51,108 bases of DNA, taken from positions 1 to 51,108 of the IMG/VR virus record IMGVR_UViG_3300032245_000828; one strand, 5' to 3'. Positions 46,998-51,108 of the stretch are shown piece after piece. Origin of the DNA: a virus. The position numbers were made by a program, and so were the translations under genes. The number at the start of each line of letters is the position of its first letter. Position 1 is the first letter of the stretch. Under the pieces are notes generated by a model. The model did no database searches, was not told where the DNA came from, and saw only the letters and a list, made by a program, of their open reading frames with translations.

Positions 46998-47270
46998 ATG
47001 AGCGAAATGAAAGAGTATACACTAGAGATCTACAAAGCAGATCGTCGTACCAAAGAGGGCCGCAGGCTTGTGGCTGTTCAGGACTTTGCTGAGTCGACTA
47101 GGGCCTACATTGATGCAGTCGTTGCAGGCAAGCAGAGGTTGGGCTTGATTGTAGAACTACACGAGACTTGGGTAACCCGTACCAACATGATGTCAGGGCG
47201 GGAGTTCCGCGAGCGTTACGATACGCCCAACTTCTGTAGTCCCAGTTCGGAGAGTTACTGGTCAATGTAA
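46998..47270 (+). CDS. Hypothetical protein
   Basis: A 90-residue protein, MSEMKEYTLEIYKADRRTKEGRRLV.., starting one base after the preceding stop with GAGGAGA upstream. It contains a strand-rich start, a helix (FAESTRAYIDAVVAGKQRLGL), and a Ser-rich tail. No family recognised. It forms a two-gene unit with the GIY-YIG-like gene and ends just before a CCCCTAGGGG palindrome at 47273-47282. Confidence 0.65.
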   Translation: MSEMKEYTLEIYKADRRTKEGRRLVAVQDFAESTRAYIDAVVAGKQRLGLIVELHETWVTRTNMMSGREFRERYDTPNFCSPSSESYWSM

Positions 47271-47282
47271 AGCCCCTAGGGG

Positions 47283-47311
47283 TTGACAGGCTTTTGGTTT
47301 TACCGTATAAT
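47283..47311 (+). promoter_or_regulatory. Sigma-70-type promoter
   Basis: TTGACA (47283-47288), 17-base spacer GGCTTTTGGTTTTACCG, TATAAT (47306-47311). The spacer is a weaker relative of the GGTAAAACCTTGC element (TGGTTTTACCG). Confidence 0.85.
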
Positions 47312-47337
47312 ATAGACTTACACACTAAGGAGCACCC

Positions 47338-47667
47338 ATGCTAACTATTCAACAAGTCAATCAAGCAATCATGTTGCAAGAGTGGACCAACACTGAGTTG
47401 AGTTCTATGATCGATGCAGTCAAGTGGAATCGCACTCAACTCAGCAAGCAGATCAAACGAAGCATCTCAGTGGGCGACAATGTAGAGTTCACCAGCAACA
47501 AGACAGGACGTTTGATGCGTGGCTTTGTCACTAAGAAGGCCATCAAGTATATTACAGTCAACACGGGTGCAGGACTTTGGAGAGTGCCTGCCAATATGCT
47601 GACCCTAGTTGATGAGCGGGATCCCATGGACGACTTCAACTATGTGGGCTCCAAGCATCACTATTAA
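47338..47667 (+). CDS. Hypothetical protein with SH3/KOW-like segment
   Basis: A 109-residue protein. The first ~45 residues are helical (TELSSMIDAVKWNRTQLSKQI); from about residue 45, ISVGDNVEFTSNKTGRLMRGFVTKKAIKYITV..GLWRVPANML reads like a small SH3-like barrel, common in nucleic-acid or ribosome-binding phage proteins. AAGGAG precedes the ATG at good spacing, and a consensus promoter is just upstream. A single-gene cassette closed by a terminator. Function unknown. Confidence 0.7.
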   Translation: MLTIQQVNQAIMLQEWTNTELSSMIDAVKWNRTQLSKQIKRSISVGDNVEFTSNKTGRLMRGFVTKKAIKYITVNTGAGLWRVPANMLTLVDERDPMDDFNYVGSKHHY

Positions 47668-47670
47668 CCC

Positions 47671-47690
47671 AGGACCCGTAAGGGTCTTTG
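47671..47690 (+). terminator. Rho-independent terminator
   Basis: AGGACCC, loop GTAA, GGGTCTT, then T/TG. The stem is seven pairs with one G-U. It is followed at once by the -35 box of the next promoter, so terminator and promoter are fused back to back. Confidence 0.7.
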
Positions 47691-47691
47691 G

Positions 47692-47720
47692 TTGACAGAC
47701 TGGTAAAACCTTGCTATAAT
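47692..47720 (+). promoter_or_regulatory. Sigma-70-type promoter with GGTAAAACCTTGC spacer
   Basis: TTGACA (47692-47697), spacer GACTGGTAAAACCTTGC, TATAAT (47715-47720). The last 13 spacer bases are identical to those at 46633-46645. Confidence 0.9.
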
Positions 47721-47747
47721 ACATGCATACACTAACAAGGAGCGATG

Positions 47748-48449
47748 ATGTTCAAACTACTTTCCACAGCGAATCCCAAGATCCAAAAGGGTACTAAGAA
47801 GGGCTTCCTTACATTCATTCTGCATCTTGCTCCAGCAGACTTGAGCGGCAAGGAAGTATGCCCAAAACGCACCGCAGGATGTACAGCGGCGTGCCTCAAT
47901 ACAGCAGGACGCGGCGGCATGTTCAAGCGCGGTGAGAATACCAACATGATCCAAAAGGCACGTATTCGTAAGACTAAGATGTTCTTTGAAGATCGTGACA
48001 CTTTTATGGAGTACTTGGTTGCTGACATTAATAAGGCTATCAAGTTCGCGGCCAAGATGAGTTTGACGCCCGTGTTCCGCTTGAATGGTACTAGTGACTT
48101 GTCGTGGGAGAAGTATACAGCCGCATACGGTATGAACATCTTTGAATTGTTCTCCCAAGTACAGTTCTACGACTACACCAAAGTACTTGGACGTAAGGTT
48201 AGCCACTTGCCCAACTATCACCTAACGTTTAGCAAGGCTGATGGTAACGATGCAGACTGCCAGCAGGCTCTGTTGCAGGGTATGAACGTGGCTACAGTGT
48301 TTGATGAGATTCCTGCAGGCATGTTCAGTGCCGATGAAACAGATTTGCGCTTCTTAGATCCCAAAGTGGGCGTGATTGGTTTGAAGGCCAAGGGTCGCGC
48401 AAAGAAAGACTACAGCGGCTTCGTAATCCGTTTGAAGGAAGTTAAATGA
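47748..48449 (+). CDS. GP88-family phage protein
   Basis: A 233-residue protein; the second of two adjacent ATGs is chosen because AAGGAG is then five bases away. It begins MFKLLSTANPKIQKG and has LHLAPADLSGKEVCPKRTAGCTAACLNTAGRG, a pattern found in phage gene-product-88-type proteins. The cysteines (C-x6-C-x3-C) look like a metal or Fe-S site. RIRKTKMFFEDR and FRLNGTSDLSWEKY follow, also family-typical. Biochemical function is not established. It is coupled by an ATGA overlap to a small membrane protein. Confidence 0.75.
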   Translation: MFKLLSTANPKIQKGTKKGFLTFILHLAPADLSGKEVCPKRTAGCTAACLNTAGRGGMFKRGENTNMIQKARIRKTKMFFEDRDTFMEYLVADINKAIKFAAKMSLTPVFRLNGTSDLSWEKYTAAYGMNIFELFSQVQFYDYTKVLGRKVSHLPNYHLTFSKADGNDADCQQALLQGMNVATVFDEIPAGMFSADETDLRFLDPKVGVIGLKAKGRAKKDYSGFVIRLKEVK

Positions 48450-48673
48450 AATTGAACGAAACAATACAATGGGTAGGCACCGCGTTCATCTTGGTGATGT
48501 ATGCATTAATGAACTTCTACCCAGAGTGCCATCCTTGGAACATCGTGGCGGGACTCGGGGGAGCCGTATGCTTCTTTGCTTGGTCTAAACGTGTGGCTAA
48601 TATGCAACAGATGATCATCAATGGTGTAGCAATAGCCCTGTGCGTAGTAGGGTTATTCAAGGCTTGGGGTTGA
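48446..48673 (+). CDS. Small membrane protein, three segments
   Basis: A 75-residue protein with hydrophobic stretches near residues 9-24 (VGTAFILVMYALMNFY), 31-45 (NIVAGLGGAVCFFAW) and 56-72 (MIINGVAIALCVVGLFK). The repeat-like architecture of loops and Gly-rich helices resembles a small inner-membrane protein with SemiSWEET/CBU_0592-like size, but no family is claimed. It overlaps the GP88-like gene by ATGA. Possibly alters host membrane function early in infection. Confidence 0.65.
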   Translation: MKLNETIQWVGTAFILVMYALMNFYPECHPWNIVAGLGGAVCFFAWSKRVANMQQMIINGVAIALCVVGLFKAWG

Positions 48674-48698
48674 CAGCAAGGTAAAACCTTGCTATAAT
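48670..48698 (+). promoter_or_regulatory. Sigma-70 promoter of the noncoding RNA candidate
   Basis: TTGACA (48670-48675), spacer GCAAGGTAAAACCTTGC (a perfect inverted repeat, GCAAGG/CCTTGC), TATAAT (48693-48698). Because the repeat is entirely within the spacer, a dimeric regulator could bind it. Confidence 0.92.
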
Positions 48699-48704
48699 AG
48701 AGAC

Positions 48705-48886
48705 ATAGTAAGAAACAAACAGGGTTACCTAGTCCGCTAGGGCCTGTAGCAAGCGAAGAGTTCCGACGGGGACAGGTTGCTACGGGGCATGAAGGCAGTT
48801 GTAAACGAAAGTTTACACGAGTTGCTGGCGGGGCACTAGGACATAATGATTGTCACACCGAACGATAGAGACGGACTAACGGGTAG
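48705..48886 (+). ncRNA. Candidate structured small RNA with its own promoter
   Basis: A strong promoter lies ahead, but the stretch has no ribosome site or convincing gene. A six-pair closing helix joins CCTAGT (48728-48733) and ACTAGG (48835-48840). Within it, CCTGTAGCAA (48743-48752) pairs over ten positions with TTGCTACGGG (48777-48786), and its loop holds a second hairpin GTTCC/GGGAC (48760-48773). A perfect seven-pair hairpin TGTAAAC-GAAA-GTTTACA occupies 48800-48817. The RNA would be about 150-180 bases, ending before the next promoter. It shares GACGGGGACAGGTTG with the segment at 46232. No known RNA family was recognised. Confidence 0.7.
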
Positions 48887-48915
48887 TTGACAAACCCCAG
48901 TATTCTTGCTATAAT
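48887..48915 (+). promoter_or_regulatory. Sigma-70-type promoter
   Basis: TTGACA (48887-48892), 17 bases, TATAAT (48910-48915), with CTTGC just before the -10 as in the other promoters but without the GGTAAAA part. Confidence 0.85.
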
Positions 48916-48943
48916 ACACACTTACACACACTAAGGAGCAGAC

Positions 48944-49210
48944 GTGAATATTTCGACACTTGAAGCCTATGTTGCACAGAAGAACACATGGACTCGAATC
49001 TTTAAGGGACGCGAGTTGAGTCTCCTGAATGCCGCAGATCGTCAGGCCATTGCTGACAGCATTGACGCTGACATGAGCCCCGAGAACTTAACATGCGATG
49101 GTGAACTGCCGCCCGCAATGGTGCGTGACAAGATTCGCCGCTTGAGCCGTTGTGCTGAAGAATTGCTCAGCATTGATCCTACTGTAACCTTTTATGAGAT
49201 GGGAGTCTAA
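48944..49210 (+). CDS. Hypothetical protein, GTG start
   Basis: An 88-residue protein beginning at a GTG codon five bases after AAGGAG, the only clear non-ATG start in the region. It is mostly helical (TRIFKGRELSLLNAADRQAIADSIDADM, then AMVRDKIRRLSRCAEELLSID). No family recognised. It is followed one base later by a small membrane-protein gene, so they form an operon with the ferredoxin-like gene beyond. Confidence 0.65.
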   Translation: MNISTLEAYVAQKNTWTRIFKGRELSLLNAADRQAIADSIDADMSPENLTCDGELPPAMVRDKIRRLSRCAEELLSIDPTVTFYEMGV

Positions 49211-49211
49211 G

Positions 49212-49388
49212 ATGAAATACGCATTTTGGGCGGGCGTTATCGTTGCCCTGGTCATCCTGGGTCCGATTGCTACCATATGGTCAATCAACACCCTGTTTCC
49301 GGTAGCCAACATTCCCTACACCTTTGACACTTGGTGTGCGGCAGTTATTCTTGCTGGACTTTTCAAATCAACTCTTAAGAAGGACTAA
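49212..49388 (+). CDS. Small membrane protein, 58 residues
   Basis: Read from the ATG at 49212 with GGGAG in the preceding gene; a longer frame overlaps that gene. Hydrophobic segments lie at ~3-24 (YAFWAGVIVALVILGPIATIW) and ~37-53 (FDTWCAAVILAGLFK), with a Lys-rich end. Two-span topology with a short loop. No family recognised. Confidence 0.6.
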   Translation: MKYAFWAGVIVALVILGPIATIWSINTLFPVANIPYTFDTWCAAVILAGLFKSTLKKD

Positions 49389-49390
49389 TC

Positions 49391-49972
49391 ATGCCTAATT
49401 GGTGCAACAACACGGTAGAACTCTACCACGATGATCCCGAGATGATTGAGCGTGCTCGCAAGGCTTTCAACGATGGTAAACTGTTGAACGAATTCATCCC
49501 AGTGCCAGAGAGCCTACATATCGTAGCAGGACGAGTTGGCGATGACACAGACCCTAAGCAGATTGAGTTAGAAGCACAGGAAGCGGCTAACATTGCCACA
49601 CACGGCTACGCTACTTGGTATGAGTTCTGCGTCAACGAGTGGGGCACCAAGTGGGATGTAGGTGCTGATGGTTATCCTGCAGATGATATCCCGGGTGGAT
49701 TGATGCTGACTTTTGATAGTGCCTGGGCGCCGCCTACAGGTGCTTATGAGAAGTTACAGGACCTAGGCTTCCGTGTTCGTGCTATGTATTACGAGTGTGG
49801 CATGGCCTTTGCTGGCATCTTTGATGAGAACGGTGATGACTACTATGAGTTCGGCGACATGGACAGTAAGACTATTGCTGAGACCTTGCCCGCTGAACTA
49901 GACGAAGCCTTCAACATCAGCGAATCGGTTGCTGAATGGGAAGAAGAAAACGAGGAGAACGAAGATGAGTGA
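49391..49972 (+). CDS. Api92/YubB ferredoxin-like domain protein
   Basis: A 193-residue acidic protein. The start MPNWCNNTVELYHDD is the hallmark of the Api92-like/DUF1281 (YubB) family, and NEWGTKWDVGADGY matches its second conserved block (NEWGTKWD). LMLTFDSAWAPPTGAYEKLQDLGF follows, then an acidic tail rich in Glu. Despite the name, the family is a ferredoxin-like fold, not an Fe-S protein. Its function is unknown, and it is common in phages and plasmids. It begins two bases after the membrane-protein stop. Confidence 0.82.
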   Translation: MPNWCNNTVELYHDDPEMIERARKAFNDGKLLNEFIPVPESLHIVAGRVGDDTDPKQIELEAQEAANIATHGYATWYEFCVNEWGTKWDVGADGYPADDIPGGLMLTFDSAWAPPTGAYEKLQDLGFRVRAMYYECGMAFAGIFDENGDDYYEFGDMDSKTIAETLPAELDEAFNISESVAEWEEENEENEDE

Positions 49973-50063
49973 TACTATTGCATGGATGGTCCTGCAGGCC
50001 ACCCAGCCCAAGGGCTACGAGATTAAAGGTCTCCCTACTGTAGCATACAGTAAGAAAAAGTAA
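49965..50063 (+). CDS. Very small ORF, 32 residues
   Basis: Starts MSDTIAWMVLQATQPK, ends AYSKKK. Its ATG lies inside the end of the Api92-like gene with AGGAG upstream, so it could be translationally coupled. Ends just before a strong hairpin and terminator. Short length leaves it uncertain, but signals and codon use are plausible. Confidence 0.5.
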   Translation: MSDTIAWMVLQATQPKGYEIKGLPTVAYSKKK

Positions 50064-50072
50064 TCAAGACGC

Positions 50073-50123
50073 CTGTGGCTTTTCTGCCACAGTGAAAGAC
50101 CCGCCGGTTGTGCGGGTTTTCCC
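50073..50123 (+). terminator. Tandem hairpins with rho-independent terminator
   Basis: First hairpin CTGTGGC/GCCACAG (50073-50092); second ACCCGC/GCGGGT (50099-50117), followed directly by TTTTCCCTTT. The second is a good terminator and overlaps the -35 of the next promoter. Confidence 0.8.
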
Positions 50124-50136
50124 TTTGTGCTATAAT
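50108..50136 (+). promoter_or_regulatory. Sigma-70-like promoter, weak -35
   Basis: TTGTGC (50108-50113), 17 bases, TATAAT (50131-50136). The -10 is perfect but the -35 matches only three of six positions, and the GGTAAAACC element is absent. Confidence 0.6.
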
Positions 50137-50165
50137 ACACGTACACTAAGCAAAAAGGAGCGTAT

Positions 50166-50420
50166 ATGTTACACACATTTACAGTTAGCGCAGTTAATAC
50201 ACCTGCTAAAGCAAAAGTTGTATATAACAAAAAAAATGACACAGTGCGTATTGTTGTAGCATTTAATGTTACACAATTTAACAAACAGGGTAAACTTTTG
50301 TTTCCACAACAAGCAAAATGCGCTTTTGTTAGTAGCGATGTAGATAAAACAGAAGTATTACAACAACTTGCAAAAGCAAGCAAAGTTCTTAACACTAACA
50401 ATATACAATTAGTAGAGTAA
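50166..50420 (+). CDS. Hypothetical protein
   Basis: An 84-residue protein, MLHTFTVSAVNTPAKAKVVYNK.., with AAGGAG six bases before the ATG. Predominantly beta-like in the first half and helical after residue 60 (KTEVLQQLAKASKVL). Codons strongly favour A-ending forms (GCA, ACA, GTA), unlike the genes to its left. No family recognised. Confidence 0.65.
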   Translation: MLHTFTVSAVNTPAKAKVVYNKKNDTVRIVVAFNVTQFNKQGKLLFPQQAKCAFVSSDVDKTEVLQQLAKASKVLNTNNIQLVE

Positions 50421-50445
50421 TTTACTACACTATTACAGCACACAC

Positions 50446-50474
50446 TTGCCCAAAATGCTTGTGTGTGCTATAAT
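50446..50474 (+). promoter_or_regulatory. Sigma-70-like promoter
   Basis: TTGCCC (50446-50451), 17 bases, TATAAT (50469-50474) followed by ACACAC, as at 50131. It precedes the 89-residue gene by about 25 bases. Confidence 0.6.
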
Positions 50475-50499
50475 ACACACTTGTTTTAAAAGGAGCAGT

Positions 50500-50769
50500 A
50501 TGCAGTTTAACACTAAGCAAATACGTGCATTAGCACGTAATGTAAGTAACGTAAGCGCAAGTTATACGGACAGGACAAATAAAAAAGACAAAACAAGCAA
50601 AAGACGTACAGTAGTATTTTGTTTTAGCAATGCACAGGATGCGGACACGTTAGCAAACTACTTGCGGGCTACTTGTGCAAACGAAGTAACACAGACTTGT
50701 GTTGCTAGAGATTACATAACACGCACATGGGGCGGAACTTATGTACGTGTAAAAGCAGACTTAGCATAA
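50500..50769 (+). CDS. Hypothetical protein
   Basis: An 89-residue protein read from the ATG at 50500, seven bases after AGGAG; an upstream in-frame start lies within the promoter and is rejected. MQFNTKQIRALARNVSNVSASY... then FCFSNAQDADTLANYLRATC, and a TWGGTYVRVKAD end. The pattern is strand-helix-strand. Basic middle (NKKDKTSKRRT). A-ending codons dominate. No family recognised. Confidence 0.65.
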   Translation: MQFNTKQIRALARNVSNVSASYTDRTNKKDKTSKRRTVVFCFSNAQDADTLANYLRATCANEVTQTCVARDYITRTWGGTYVRVKADLA

Positions 50770-50779
50770 GGAGAACACA

Positions 50780-50941
50780 ATGCAGACATTTGTATACAAA
50801 CAAACACAAACACATTATTTGCACATAGATGCAGAAACGCAAGCAGAAGCAGACGCTATTGCAGACACAGTTGACATATATGCGGACAATGTATATGCAA
50901 CAGAACTAAACGGTTGGGAATTAACAGATGGAGAAGTATAA
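50780..50941 (+). CDS. Small acidic hypothetical protein, 53 residues
   Basis: Starts MQTFVYKQTQTHYL and continues HIDAETQAEADAIADTVDIYADNVY, ending NGWELTDGEV. Preceded by AAGGAGA overlapping the previous stop codon. Its stop TAA shares a base with the next ATG (TAATG), so the two are coupled. Same A-rich codon use as the neighbours. No family recognised. Confidence 0.6.
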   Translation: MQTFVYKQTQTHYLHIDAETQAEADAIADTVDIYADNVYATELNGWELTDGEV

Positions 50942-51108
50942 TGACAATACAATACGTAGACGCAAAGGCGGAGATTTTTAAATTACTTGCACAAGTGGAG
51001 ACACTATTGCTAGAAGCAACTTGCGAAGGCGAGCAAATAGCGGGCACACGATGGGGTGACGAGATGTTTAACACACATGCGGAACTAGTGCAAATGGTTG
51101 ACTACTAC
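50941..51108 (+). CDS. Hypothetical protein, cut by right window edge
   Basis: 56 codons visible, no stop before the edge: MTIQYVDAKAEIFKLLAQVETLLLEA.., with GDEMFNTHAELVQMVDYY at the edge. Strongly helical. Starts on the last base of the previous stop codon, with GGAGAAGT upstream. No family can be named from the fragment. Confidence 0.55.
   Translation, partial: MTIQYVDAKAEIFKLLAQVETLLLEATCEGEQIAGTRWGDEMFNTHAELVQMVDYY

Noticed and set aside
47757-48221. 154-residue open frame on the minus strand
   Set aside because: Antisense to the GP88-like gene, which has a consensus promoter, ribosome site and family motifs.
50015-50443. 142-residue open frame on the minus strand
   Set aside because: Antisense to a terminator, a promoter and the 84-residue gene, all of which have clear plus-strand signals.

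Overview
The window looks like about 51 kb of a large tailed-phage genome, most likely a myovirus infecting an aquatic proteobacterium. The evidence is a 2,472-residue fibre-like protein, other virion proteins with typical phage adhesin N-termini, a phage-type ATP-dependent DNA ligase, small overlapping genes, a SleB-type lysin, HNH and GIY-YIG nuclease-like genes, and no ribosomal or core metabolic operons. IscU, IscA, ErpA and IF-1 closely resemble proteobacterial proteins, which points to the host group. No capsid, terminase or polymerase gene lies in the window, so finer placement is not possible.

Layout. (1) Positions 1-10,912, minus strand: the start of a pirin-like cupin cut by the edge, then a tail-fibre protein, a virion-linked papain-like protease, a LamG-like protein and the giant fibre. 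(2) 10,973-11,827, plus strand: a small zinc-ribbon-like protein and an HNH nuclease, closed by a convergent terminator. (3) 11,849-17,578, minus strand: a hypothetical protein, translation initiation factor IF-1, a DNA ligase, a pair of small paralogues, an iron-sulphur set (IscU, IscA, ErpA) with a 2OG-Fe(II) oxygenase, a small membrane protein and a membrane-anchored SleB-type hydrolase. (4) 17,676-42,682, minus strand: about 25 kb of tightly packed, mostly overlapping genes. They include a virion protein, a GT-A-like protein, five consecutive radical SAM proteins, four SGNH-like proteins, three paralogous putative glycosyltransferases, an RmlC-like epimerase, a split thiamine-diphosphate enzyme (E1 alpha-like and E1 beta-like), three sugar-nucleotide SDR enzymes, 2OG-type oxygenases and a methyltransferase-like protein. 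(5) 42,782-44,844, plus strand: two GT-B (GT9-like) proteins with a 49-residue ORF between them, then an ORF interrupted by an in-frame TAG. (6) 44,899-46,534: a lipoprotein gene, a repeat-rich noncoding region that could be a replication origin, a CAU tRNA, a structured noncoding segment and a leftward 55-residue gene. (7) 46,623-51,108, plus strand: short accessory genes, most driven by near-consensus sigma-70 promoters with exactly 17-bp spacers, plus a strong candidate small RNA.

How the parts may work together (inference). The IscU/IscA/ErpA carriers could help mature the five radical SAM enzymes nearby. The central operon reads as a glycan-building and decorating pathway. SDR and RmlC enzymes would make the sugars, the thiamine enzyme could add a two-carbon branch, and radical SAM, 2OG, methyl and SGNH enzymes could tailor the product. 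The glycosyltransferase-like proteins would attach it to phage fibres or to the host surface. The promoter-rich right end resembles an early region that acts on the host at the start of infection.
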